A stretch of 64,000 nt of DNA from CAXXOK01 sp963674895 (GTDB lineage: Bacteria; Bacillota; Clostridia; Christensenellales; Aristaeellaceae), in NCBI GenBank assembly GCA_963674895.2, contig CAXXCY010000002.1, forward strand, positions 434,001-498,000, in the 5' to 3' direction. Positions 33,895 through 41,247 of the stretch are shown here, piece by piece. Under the pieces are notes generated by a model that made no database searches, had not been told where the DNA came from, and worked only from the letters and a program-made list of their open reading frames with translations. A program made the translations under genes and the position numbers. How positions within the stretch are numbered: position 1 is the first letter of the stretch; every line of letters starts with the position of its first letter.

Positions 33895-34305
33895 TTAGTT
33901 CCAGCGCGGGCAACCGCGGCCGCCCCAGCCGTAGTCGTCCGATACGCGGCGGGTTTGGAAGCCGCCCACGGCAAGGCCGTCGTCATAGTTCCAGCAGAAC
34001 GCGCCGTTGTTCACGCGCAGTGCCATGTACTGGCCATTGGCGCCGAGGGAATACAGGCGCTGCTGCACGCCGTTCTCGTCCAGGGCGTAGCAGTAACCGT
34101 CTTCGTCGATGCCGTAGCCGTTGCCAAACGACAGACCGTTGAGCTGCAGGGCGGCGATATCTTCGTCGGTGATGGGACGCCCGTTCGCCAAGCCGGTGCC
34201 GTCCTGAGGCTGTACGGCGGGTACGCTTTCCGCAAGCGCGAACAGGGGGATGGAGACAGCCAGGGCCAAAACCGCGATGAGGGTCAGGATGGATTTACGT
34301 TTCAT
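33895..34305 (-). CDS. Small secreted protein A, unknown function
   Basis: A 136-residue product with a clear signal peptide (MKRKSILTLIAVLALAVS, cut near ALAES). The mature part of about 110 residues is acidic and Gly/Tyr/Asn-rich (GNGYGIDEDGYCYALDENG, WGGRGCPRWN at the end) with three Cys. I do not recognise a family. The first 25 residues and the whole promoter region are nearly the same as those of the gene at 34509-34874, while the mature regions differ, so these are diverged duplicates. Neighbouring two-component genes suggest shared regulation. GAAGGTT lies ahead of the ATG. Confidence 0.7.
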   Translation of the reverse strand: MKRKSILTLIAVLALAVSIPLFALAESVPAVQPQDGTGLANGRPITDEDIAALQLNGLSFGNGYGIDEDGYCYALDENGVQQRLYSLGANGQYMALRVNNGAFCWNYDDGLAVGGFQTRRVSDDYGWGGRGCPRWN

Positions 34306-34342
34306 GGTGTGAACCTTCTTTCAAAAACTATTCAGCAATTTC

Positions 34343-34399
34343 TTGCTGCAACTGTAGTATCATCTTTGGATGTGTCGAATTTGTGTCTTTTACCGCAAC
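34343..34399 (-). promoter_or_regulatory. Promoter with paired TTGCCGCAAC-type boxes (copy 1)
   Basis: TTGCTGCAAC at 34343-34352 and TTACCGCAAC at 34390-34399 are exactly 47 bases apart. On the minus strand the first is joined to GATACTACAG, with TACAGT as a likely -10 and TTCGAC as -35 at 17 bases. The first box starts 38 bases from the start codon. The same arrangement recurs at 34912-34968. The boxes are imperfect palindromes and are probably a shared operator. Confidence 0.6.
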
Positions 34400-34460
34400 A
34401 GAATATGGAGAATGGGAAGCGCCGCGCCGTTATGCGCGCTTTACGCGAAATGCCTCCAAG

Positions 34461-34495
34461 AAAAAAAGCCCGGCCCTTCCGGGCCGGGTCCTTTT
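34461..34495 (-). terminator. Rho-independent terminator of the second small secreted-protein gene
   Basis: CCCGGCCC at 34469-34476 pairs with GGGCCGGG at 34481-34488 around TTCC. On the minus strand seven T residues follow the stem. The plus strand also has CTTTTT, so it may work both ways. Confidence 0.88.
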
Positions 34496-34508
34496 TGCGG
34501 GGCTTGGA

Positions 34509-34874
34509 TCAGTTAATTCCGCGCCGTCCCCGGCCGCCCGCGGGCTGGCTGCCGCGGACCTGCGTGTCGCTTACGGCTGCGGTCATGCCGCGGCCTGCGA
34601 TGCCATTGGCAAACTGGTGCAGGGCTTCGCCGTCCGCGCCAAGGCCGGTGCCCAGCGCTTCACAGTCGCAGTCTTCCTCGTCGCAGTCCTGGAGCATCAG
34701 CGGGTCGCCCGCCTGCAGGGCCGCCTGGGCCGCCATGCCGTTGCCGCGTCCGAACATGTTGCCGGTGCCGTCCAGCACCTGAGTGCCTGTGGTGTTCTCG
34801 GCCATTGCGAAGACGGGGATGGAGATTGCCAGCGCCATAACGGCGGCAATGATGAGAATGGATTTACGTTTCAT
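34509..34874 (-). CDS. Small secreted protein B, unknown function
   Basis: A 121-residue product with signal peptide MKRKSILIIAAVMALAIS, cut near AMAEN. The mature part holds an acidic Cys-bearing segment (QDCDEEDCDCEA, three Cys within ten residues) that could bind metal, and a Gly/Arg-rich tail (GGRGRRGIN). I recognise no family. The leader and promoter are almost the same as those of protein A at 33895-34305. It is transcribed away from the response-regulator gene at 35036. Regulation by that two-component system is inferred from position and the shared boxes. Confidence 0.7.
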   Translation of the reverse strand: MKRKSILIIAAVMALAISIPVFAMAENTTGTQVLDGTGNMFGRGNGMAAQAALQAGDPLMLQDCDEEDCDCEALGTGLGADGEALHQFANGIAGRGMTAAVSDTQVRGSQPAGGRGRRGIN

Positions 34875-34911
34875 GGGTTGAACCTTCTTTCAGTATGTAT
34901 TGGGCAATCGC

Positions 34912-34968
34912 TTGCCGCAACTGTAGTATCCTCAATAGTTGTGGCAAAACCATGGCGGTTGCCGCAAC
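34912..34968 (-). promoter_or_regulatory. Promoter with paired TTGCCGCAAC boxes (copy 2)
   Basis: TTGCCGCAAC at 34912-34921 and again at 34959-34968, 47 bases apart as in copy 1. The first is followed, as in copy 1, by TGTAGTATC, with the -10 TACAGT on the minus strand and TTGCCA as -35. It sits 38 bases from the start at 34874. The outer box is 68 bases before the response-regulator gene, so it could influence both directions. Confidence 0.6.
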
Positions 34969-35035
34969 AGTGTGTGAAGAGGGTGGACAGTTGGCGCCGC
35001 ATATACTATGATAGTCTCGGAAAGGGGGCGACTGC

Positions 35036-35728
35036 ATGGCCAACGTTTTAGTGGCGGACGACAACCGCCAGATCGCCTCGGTGCTGGAAGAGTACCTCAA
35101 GAAGGAAAACCATACGCCCACGGTGGCGGCGGACGGCGAACAGGCGCTGGAACTGTTTAAAAGCCGGAAGTTCGACGCCGTGCTGCTGGACGTGATGATG
35201 CCCAAGGTGGACGGGTTTTCCGTTTGCCGTGAAATCCGCAAAACGTCCTCCGTGCCCGTGATTATGATCACCGCGCGCGGCGAGGATTTTGAAAGGATCA
35301 TGGGGCTGGATACCGGCGCGGACGATTACATCGTCAAGCCCTTTTCGCCGGGCGAGGTGATGGCGCGGCTGCGCGCGGTGCTCCGGCGCATGCAGCCCCG
35401 GGAAAGCGAGAGCGCAAAAACCCTTACGCACGGCAACCTGTGGGTATCGGCGGACGACTATACGGCGAAGGTTGGCGATCGGCCGCTTGCCCTGACCAAA
35501 AAGGAATTTGAAATCCTCTGGACGCTCGCGGAGCACCCCGGCAAGGTGTTCACCCGCGACAACCTGCTGGAAAGCCTGTGGGGCTACGATTATTTCGGCG
35601 ATACGCGCACCGTGGACACGCACATCAAGCGGCTGCGCGCCAAGGTGGAGGCGATGGAGCCCGCGGGGTTTGAGATCAAGACCATCTGGGGCGTCGGTTA
35701 TCGCCTTGAGGTATCGGAGAATGCGTAA
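35036..35728 (+). CDS. OmpR-family response regulator
   Basis: The 230-residue product has a receiver domain (residues 1-115) with acidic pair Asp8-Asp9, phospho-acceptor Asp52 (VLLDVMMP), Thr in MITARGED and Lys in IVKPFSPGE, then an OmpR winged helix (residues 130-228) with LTKKEFEILWTLAEHPGKVF and TVDTHIKRLRAKVE. Phosphorylation by the histidine kinase whose gene overlaps it by eight bases should allow DNA binding. The adjacent duplicated promoters with TTGCCGCAAC boxes are the obvious candidate targets. GAAAGGGGG precedes the ATG. Confidence 0.93.
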   Translation: MANVLVADDNRQIASVLEEYLKKENHTPTVAADGEQALELFKSRKFDAVLLDVMMPKVDGFSVCREIRKTSSVPVIMITARGEDFERIMGLDTGADDYIVKPFSPGEVMARLRAVLRRMQPRESESAKTLTHGNLWVSADDYTAKVGDRPLALTKKEFEILWTLAEHPGKVFTRDNLLESLWGYDYFGDTRTVDTHIKRLRAKVEAMEPAGFEIKTIWGVGYRLEVSENA

Positions 35729-37214
35729 CCGGATCGCGCAAAAGCTGCTGCTGTATTTCATCATCCCGCTGTGCATCTTCGCGGTTATGAGCGGGGTTCT
35801 GTTCCAGACATTTTTCACCCGCGCCATCACGGAGGAAAAGCAGTCGGAGCTGCTTTCGCGTGCGGCCGGGCTTGCGGAAACGCTTTCCGGGGCCGTCAGC
35901 AGCGAGACCCCTGCGCAAAATCAAAGTATGGGCTCCGGGATGATGGGCAGGGGAGCAAACGCAGGCGCCGGGGCCGACATGGGCATGAACAGCGGTCTGA
36001 GCTCCTATCTGCCCGCGCTGAGCCTTCTGGATGTGGACGTGTGGGTGCTGGACGCGGAGCTTAATTTCCTCACCACGGGACGGCGGATGATGACGATCGT
36101 GTATCAGGACCTGCCCGCCGACGCCGACCAGGTCGTCAAAGAGGTGTTCGCGGGGGAAACGGTCATCAGCCGCGGATTTTCGGACCTGCTCGGCACGCCG
36201 ACCATCACCGTGGGCACGCCGATCTACCGGGGGAACGCCGTGTACGGCGCGCTGCTGATGCACGACGCGGTTTCCGGCATGCAGACGGCCATCACCCAGG
36301 GCGTGCGCGTGCTGATCTTCGCGGGCGCGATCGCGCTGGTGATCGCCGTGCTGCTCGCGATCTGGCTGAGCTACGCGTTTGCAAAGCCCCTCAACACCAT
36401 GAAAAATACGGCCCTGACGCTCGCCGGCGGGGCCTATGAAACCAAAACGGGCATCGCCCGCAAGGATGAGATCGGCAAGCTCGCGCAGGCGATGGACGTA
36501 TTGAGCGATAAACTGGAAGATGCCAGGCGGCAGAAGGAGAGGCAGGAGCAGCTCAGGATGGAGTTTCTCTCCAACGTTTCCCACGAGCTGCGCACCCCGG
36601 CCACGGTGCTGCGCGGCTCGCTGGAAGCCCTGTGCGACGGCGTGGTGACCGACGAAAAGCAGGTGAAGGCGTATCACGAGCAGATGCTGAAGGAAACGCT
36701 GGGCCTGCAGCGGCTGACCAACGACCTGCTGGACCTGTCCAAGCTGCAAAATCCGGATTTCCCGATCGAGCAAAACAAGATCGTCCTGCAGGAGGTGCTG
36801 GGCGACGCGCTGCATGCCGCCGACCAGCTCGCGCGCAGGAAGCAGATCGCCATCAAGCGCGAGATGGCGGAGGAGCCGGTCGCCCTGCAGGGCGATTACG
36901 GCCGTTTGCGCCAGATGTTTTTAATCGTGCTGGACAACGCGGTGAAGTTCTCCCCGCCCGGGAGCGCCATCGAAGTCGCGCTGACGCGGGACCGCGTCGC
37001 TGTCCGGGACCACGGCGCCGGCATCGCACCGGACCTCCTGCCCTTCATCTTCGACCGCTTCCAAAAATCCCGCTCCGAGGAAAACCGCCAGGGAAGCGGC
37101 CTCGGCCTCGCCATCGCCCGGCAGATCGCCAGGCGGCACGGCATCGAGATCGCCGTGGAAAGCACGCCGGGCGGGGGGACGCTGTTTACATTTACTCTGC
37201 CAGCCCGTCCATAG
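35721..37214 (+). CDS. Sensor histidine kinase with Met/Gly-rich extracellular loop
   Basis: The ATG at 35721 overlaps the response-regulator stop by eight bases. The 497-residue protein has membrane segments at about 10-30 and 195-220, an extracellular sensor region between them, HAMP (about 220-270), HisKA with His288 (SNVSHELRTP) and HATPase motifs DNAVKFSPPGS, DHGAGIAPD and GSGLGLAIARQ. The sensor region contains a Met/Gly stretch at residues 70-92 (MGSGMMGRG ... MGMNSG), unusual and reminiscent of copper- or silver-binding loops, though that is only a resemblance. It should phosphorylate the OmpR-type regulator encoded just before it. Confidence 0.92.
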   Translation: MRNRIAQKLLLYFIIPLCIFAVMSGVLFQTFFTRAITEEKQSELLSRAAGLAETLSGAVSSETPAQNQSMGSGMMGRGANAGAGADMGMNSGLSSYLPALSLLDVDVWVLDAELNFLTTGRRMMTIVYQDLPADADQVVKEVFAGETVISRGFSDLLGTPTITVGTPIYRGNAVYGALLMHDAVSGMQTAITQGVRVLIFAGAIALVIAVLLAIWLSYAFAKPLNTMKNTALTLAGGAYETKTGIARKDEIGKLAQAMDVLSDKLEDARRQKERQEQLRMEFLSNVSHELRTPATVLRGSLEALCDGVVTDEKQVKAYHEQMLKETLGLQRLTNDLLDLSKLQNPDFPIEQNKIVLQEVLGDALHAADQLARRKQIAIKREMAEEPVALQGDYGRLRQMFLIVLDNAVKFSPPGSAIEVALTRDRVAVRDHGAGIAPDLLPFIFDRFQKSRSEENRQGSGLGLAIARQIARRHGIEIAVESTPGGGTLFTFTLPARP

Positions 37215-37367
37215 GCTCGATCTGCGGTGTTGGCTGTATCGGGCGAAAAACCATCACCTACATACGAGTAAGCTCCGCTTTCGCCCTTCTTGCCGCCTGC
37301 CATATCGGACCTTCTGAACAGGATGACGCGAGTTTCATTCATAAGGCGGATGATGAGCTAATCAGTT

Positions 37368-37394
37368 ATAAAGTCGCGCAATGCGCGACTTTAT
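37368..37394 (+). terminator. Hairpin terminator upstream of rplY
   Basis: ATAAAGTCGCG pairs with CGCGACTTTAT around CAATG, followed by ATTTGA. It is 153 bases after the kinase gene, so it ends that transcript. The stretch 37215-37367 between kinase and hairpin shows no gene. Confidence 0.7.
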
Positions 37395-37406
37395 ATTTGA
37401 TGCGGT

Positions 37407-37435
37407 TTTGCCTTTTTTGCCGGTATCGGTTATAA
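37407..37435 (+). promoter_or_regulatory. Promoter of the bL25 gene
   Basis: TTGCCT (37407-37412) and a perfect TATAAT (37430-37435) are 17 bases apart, about 100 bases before the ATG at 37539. Confidence 0.8.
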
Positions 37436-37538
37436 TATAACAAATGACTGAAAGACAGAAAAGGAATCCAAAAGCTTGCCGGCGCGGGGAATGCATGCCG
37501 GCGCGATGCGATTCGAATAAAACAGGGGAGGGTGAGGT

Positions 37539-38180
37539 ATGAACGAATCCGCGAAGTTGACGATTGCCAAAAGGGCCAAGGGAAGCAAAGGAGCCATGAA
37601 CAGGCTGCGCAGGGAAGGCTTTCTGCCGGGCTCCCTGTCGCGCAGGGGCGCCGACGCGGTCAGCTTTTCCGTTCGGAGGGACGAATTCAGGAAAGCGTTT
37701 TACGAGTATGGGATGTCGGGCATCTATATCCTGCAGCTGGATAAGAAGACCTCGTATTCGGCGATGATCCGCGAAATCCAATACGTTCCGGGGTCCGATG
37801 ATTTTCTGCATGTGACGTTTCAGCTGGTATCCCTCAAAGAGGAAACCACGGCGGATATCCACGTTCACGTCAAAGGGCGCGACGAGCTGCACCACAACGG
37901 CTATGAATTTATCCAGCAGCTGGATTCCCTCCACCTCAGGGGATTGCCGGGCGCGTTTCCGTCCGTCATCAACGTGGACATCAGCAAGATGGCGCCGGGC
38001 GACCAGGTGACCGTCGCCGAGGTGGAGCTGCCGGAGGGCCTCGCCTGCCTGACGGAGCCGGACCGCATGGTCGTGTCCGTGCATCACCCGAAGGTCCACG
38101 AAGAAAAGGCCGAGGAGGAACCCGCCGAGGCCATGGAGACGCCTGCGGAACCGGCGGAAGCGGCTGAGGGCGGCGAATAA
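37539..38180 (+). CDS. rplY: 50S ribosomal protein bL25 (CTC form)
   Basis: The 213-residue product binds 5S rRNA in the large subunit. The N-terminal L25 domain (residues 1-95) starts with KLTIAKRAKGSKGAMNRLRREGFLPG, here cited by RLRREGFLPG, and the C-terminal CTC/TL5 beta domain (95-190) includes HVHVKGRDE, LRGLPGAFPSVINVDIS (short core PSVINVDIS) and MAPGDQVTVAEVELPEG. The tail is Glu/Ala-rich, as in general stress protein Ctc. GGGAGGGTGAGG precedes the ATG. It has its own promoter and is followed by a hairpin terminator shared with the opposing phosphatase gene. Confidence 0.93.
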   Translation: MNESAKLTIAKRAKGSKGAMNRLRREGFLPGSLSRRGADAVSFSVRRDEFRKAFYEYGMSGIYILQLDKKTSYSAMIREIQYVPGSDDFLHVTFQLVSLKEETTADIHVHVKGRDELHHNGYEFIQQLDSLHLRGLPGAFPSVINVDISKMAPGDQVTVAEVELPEGLACLTEPDRMVVSVHHPKVHEEKAEEEPAEAMETPAEPAEAAEGGE

Positions 38181-38235
38181 CCTGAGTTTGATGTTTTGAT
38201 AGCAACATACCTGAGAAATATGAACAAAGCATAAA

Positions 38236-38290
38236 ACACCCGTATGGCCGCGCATTGCGCGGCCATACGGGTTTGTAAAGGGCATAGCCC
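38236..38290. repeat. Terminator-like hairpin belonging to a dispersed repeat family
   Basis: CCCGTATGGCCGCGC at 38239-38253 pairs perfectly with 38257-38271 around ATT, followed by TTTGT; a second small hairpin GGGCATAGCCC follows. It lies between convergent rplY and the phosphatase gene. The core GGCCGCGC-ATT-GCGCGGCC recurs at 47514-47533 and 56792-56811 with different but still paired flanks. Confidence 0.75.
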
Positions 38291-38303
38291 CCATAAAGCG
38301 TCC

Positions 38304-39458
38304 CTACATCTTCACAAACTTCGTTACTTTGCCCATTTTCACGAGCTTGTCGTTTAACAGCTGCATAATCAGCGCGCGCTTTAAAATGCCCATTTGCTTG
38401 AAGGTGATATCGTCATGGGCGGTGTTTTCGGCCATGCCCTGAAACAGGCGCACGATATCAGCGCTGCGCAGAAGCGTGCACAGCCGGTACACGCCCTCCT
38501 CGCCGTCCTTCAAGTCCTCTTCAAGTATATTGTACGCCTGGTTGAGCGTCACGGCGCCCTCCATCACCAGGTCGATGCCGTCGATGGAATATTCCGGGGG
38601 CGCGGTGAACGAATCCTTGATCTCGTGCATCTTCACGCGCTTGCCCATCACGCGGGCCGCCATGTCCGCCGTGGTGGACCCGCACACCACCTTCAGCCCG
38701 TCGCTCGCCAGGAAGCTCTTGACGAACTTGCCGTCGTTTTCCTTGTTGGCGGGCGGGCCGGACAGGATGTTGATTACGCTCGCCTTGCGCAGCGTGAGCA
38801 CGGCGATGGAGGTATCATCTCCATGTTCGTTTCCGGACAGCGCCTTGGTTTTCATCAGGATGATGTCCAGCGCGTCGTCGGTGGTCATGCCCGCCGAGAT
38901 GCACTTCTGGTACAGGTCCTGAAACCCTTCCGCGCCCCAGCCCATGCCCATGCCGCGCCCCAGCCCCGCCTGCGTTACGCCGTCGGTGAAAAAGACGATC
39001 GAGTCGCCCGCCTTGAGCAGCATGGAGGACTCGGTCACAACCTCGCTTGAGAGCGTGTAGTGCGTTGCGCGCAGGTTTTGCACGATGCCGTCGCGCACCA
39101 AAAGCGGCGGCGGCGCTTCAAACGACAGGCAGGTGAGCTGCCCGCCCTTGAGGATGCGCGCTACGTTGAACGCGGCGAAGGGCACGCGTTCCGTGTGCGC
39201 GCGGTGCATGAGCGTGAGCACCTTTTCACAAGCGTTATGGATGGAAACGCCGCGGCCCATCAGGTGCAGCACGCGGCTGATGCACAGCCGCGCCGAGATG
39301 TTGGCGTAGCTGCCCGAGCCGATGCCGTCCGCCAGGATGAAATCGGTATGCTCCATCGTGCGCACGATCTCCGCCTGATCGCCGCATTCGCGGTAATGCC
39401 GTTTGTTCACCTGCTTCAAGCAAAGCTCGGTATACAGGCGCACCGGTTCCTTAGTCAT
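38304..39458 (-). CDS. SpoIIE/PP2C-family serine phosphatase linked to the hydrogenase operon
   Basis: The 384-residue product has PP2C-type metal-binding motifs: DFILADGIGSGSYAN near residue 35, DSIVFFTDGVTQAG near 155 and GDDTSIAVL near 220, with no membrane segment. The C-terminal 150 residues are an extra domain without a motif I know. Such phosphatases are characteristic neighbours of group C sensory [FeFe] hydrogenases. The ATG overlaps the sensory hydrogenase stop by eight bases, so the two are co-translated. It probably passes a hydrogen signal by dephosphorylating an unidentified target. Confidence 0.88.
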   Translation of the reverse strand: MTKEPVRLYTELCLKQVNKRHYRECGDQAEIVRTMEHTDFILADGIGSGSYANISARLCISRVLHLMGRGVSIHNACEKVLTLMHRAHTERVPFAAFNVARILKGGQLTCLSFEAPPPLLVRDGIVQNLRATHYTLSSEVVTESSMLLKAGDSIVFFTDGVTQAGLGRGMGMGWGAEGFQDLYQKCISAGMTTDDALDIILMKTKALSGNEHGDDTSIAVLTLRKASVINILSGPPANKENDGKFVKSFLASDGLKVVCGSTTADMAARVMGKRVKMHEIKDSFTAPPEYSIDGIDLVMEGAVTLNQAYNILEEDLKDGEEGVYRLCTLLRSADIVRLFQGMAENTAHDDITFKQMGILKRALIMQLLNDKLVKMGKVTKFVKM

Positions 39459-41130
39459 CGGATTGTATCAATTCCTCCAGCAGCGTTTCGGAGCGCGCGG
39501 CGCTCTCGCCCAGGTAATCCGCCACCTTCTGCGCCATCTCGAGGTTCTGCGCGATCAGCTTTTCCACACGGCGGATGGTTTTGTCCCGCGCGTTTTGTAT
39601 TTTGGCTTCGTTGAGCTTGATGTTGGACAGGTCCATATAGATGCCGACGAACTGTTTTTCGGCGGGCAGGTAGTAGACCACCTGGTGGAATTCCTTGCCC
39701 ATGTGTTCGATGATCGATTCCAGGTACTTGCCGGGCTGGGAGAGCACCTTTTCATAGAGCGTGGAATCCAGCAAATAGGATATTTTCCGTCCGATGATCG
39801 CGGACGTGCAGGAAAAGTATTTCTCAAACGCGGGGTTCAGGGATTGGATCGTCAGCGCCTCGTCGAGGATTACGACGCCTTCCGGCGCGTTTTCCAGTAT
39901 CGTATCAGCGCGGTTTTCGGCGCGGCGGCGCATGTAGGGGATGCACATGGAGTACTCCGCCATGCCGTTCAATACGGCGATCGCGTTCTCTTCACAGCTG
40001 CCGTATCCGCAGGCCCCGCAGTTTAGCCGGTTCTCCGGCGCGGATTTGTAGGTATGCTCGTACACGTCCAGGATGTCCTGCTCGGTGTACTTCACTTCCG
40101 GCACGGGCTTCCTGACAAAGGTCGTGGACAGGTCCACGGGCGGCATGGTTTCCTGCGGACCGGGCTCGGGCTCCTTTTCGTGCGCGTAGTTGATGATGTC
40201 CTTGCGCTTCTCAAAGATATTGCACAGGTTCTCGTTGCCCGCGCCGCTGATGCAGCCGCCGTTGCAAAACAGCGGCTCGATAATCTCCAGCTCCTTGGAG
40301 TCCACGGCGGCGTGCAGGAGCGTGATGGTGTTTTCGTAGCCCGAGGTGTGCACGATGTTGATGGAATCGATGCTGTCATCCAGGCCGGCCGTCTTGATCA
40401 TGCCGCCGGGCAGCGGGAAAAGCTTGGCGGTGTCCAGATGCCCGATCTGGTCAAAACCCGAATCGCAGATCTCCTCCAGCTTGATGTTTTCCTCGGCAAA
40501 CCATTGGTTGAGTTCCCTGAAGGTCAGCACACCGTCGACGATGCCCTTGTATTTCTCCTGTCTTGCCTCGGCTTTCTTGGCGACGCAGGGGCCGATGAAC
40601 ACCGCGCGCATATCGGGATGCAGCGCCTTGGTGATCTTGCAGTGCGCGATCATCGGGGAGACCACGGGCATCAGCAGATCAACGTGCTCGGGCATATAGG
40701 TCTGCACGTAATCCACCACGGCGGGGCAGGCGGTGGCGATGCCCCCGCAGCCCGTGCACGCGGCCAGCTGCTTGGTATAGGCGGCCACGGCGTCCGCGCC
40801 GATGGAGGTTTCCTCCACGCGCTTGAACCCCAGCCCCCGAAGCCCCGCCACCAGGCGGCGTTTCAGGTACCCGGGGTACTCGGCGGCGAACGACGGCGCT
40901 ACGCACGCCACCACGTCGCCGGATTTGACGATCTTTTTAATCTCGTCCAGCTGGCTTTCATCCACCTTGGCCTTTTGCAGGCAGGTTTTCACGCAGGTGC
41001 CGCAGTTGATGCAGCGGTCCGGGTTGATGAACGCCTGGTTGTTTTTAATGCCGATCGCCTTCACGGGGCATGCGCGGACACAGCGGTAGCAGTCCCGGCA
41101 CATGGCTTCCAGCGTTTTGACGATAGTCAT
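39451..41130 (-). CDS. Sensory [FeFe] hydrogenase with PAS domain (HydS/HfsB-like)
   Basis: The 559-residue product has two [4Fe-4S] motifs at the N-terminus (CRDCYRCVRACP and CINCGTCVKTC), an H-cluster domain (about 80-330) with variant motifs TACPAVVDY, GPCVAKKAEA and FCNGGCISGAG, a further CGACGYGSCEENA cluster motif near 385 and a PAS domain (about 410-530, ending in LSNIKLNEAKIQN). The H-cluster motifs differ from catalytic ones (TSCCPAW, MPCTAKK), as in group C sensory hydrogenases. With the phosphatase downstream, it fits the C3 type: hydrogen sensing rather than turnover. It follows hydA after a 117-base gap holding a strong hairpin. Confidence 0.9.
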   Translation of the reverse strand: MTIVKTLEAMCRDCYRCVRACPVKAIGIKNNQAFINPDRCINCGTCVKTCLQKAKVDESQLDEIKKIVKSGDVVACVAPSFAAEYPGYLKRRLVAGLRGLGFKRVEETSIGADAVAAYTKQLAACTGCGGIATACPAVVDYVQTYMPEHVDLLMPVVSPMIAHCKITKALHPDMRAVFIGPCVAKKAEARQEKYKGIVDGVLTFRELNQWFAEENIKLEEICDSGFDQIGHLDTAKLFPLPGGMIKTAGLDDSIDSINIVHTSGYENTITLLHAAVDSKELEIIEPLFCNGGCISGAGNENLCNIFEKRKDIINYAHEKEPEPGPQETMPPVDLSTTFVRKPVPEVKYTEQDILDVYEHTYKSAPENRLNCGACGYGSCEENAIAVLNGMAEYSMCIPYMRRRAENRADTILENAPEGVVILDEALTIQSLNPAFEKYFSCTSAIIGRKISYLLDSTLYEKVLSQPGKYLESIIEHMGKEFHQVVYYLPAEKQFVGIYMDLSNIKLNEAKIQNARDKTIRRVEKLIAQNLEMAQKVADYLGESAARSETLLEELIQSDD

Positions 41131-41174
41131 GGTCAGCCCTCCTGGGGGTCGTGGTTGGGATACGGTTTGCTGGT

Positions 41175-41207
41175 GGCAGGCCGCGGGTGGAAGGCCCGCG
41201 GCCTGCC
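41175..41207 (-). other. Intercistronic hairpin between hydA and the sensory hydrogenase gene
   Basis: GGCAGGCCGCGGG at 41175-41187 pairs perfectly with CCCGCGGCCTGCC at 41195-41207 around seven bases. No T-tract follows in the direction of transcription. It probably sets the 3' end or stability of the hydCBA message and lowers expression of the two signalling genes. Confidence 0.6.
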
Positions 41208-41247
41208 GGGAGTGAAAACGCAGACGCAGCGGCGACTGCGCCGTACG

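Noticed and set aside
37215..37367. Possible small gene between the histidine kinase and the rplY promoter
   Set aside because: No start codon with a ribosome binding site and no protein-like composition; it appears to be an untranslated 3' region ending at the 37368 hairpin.
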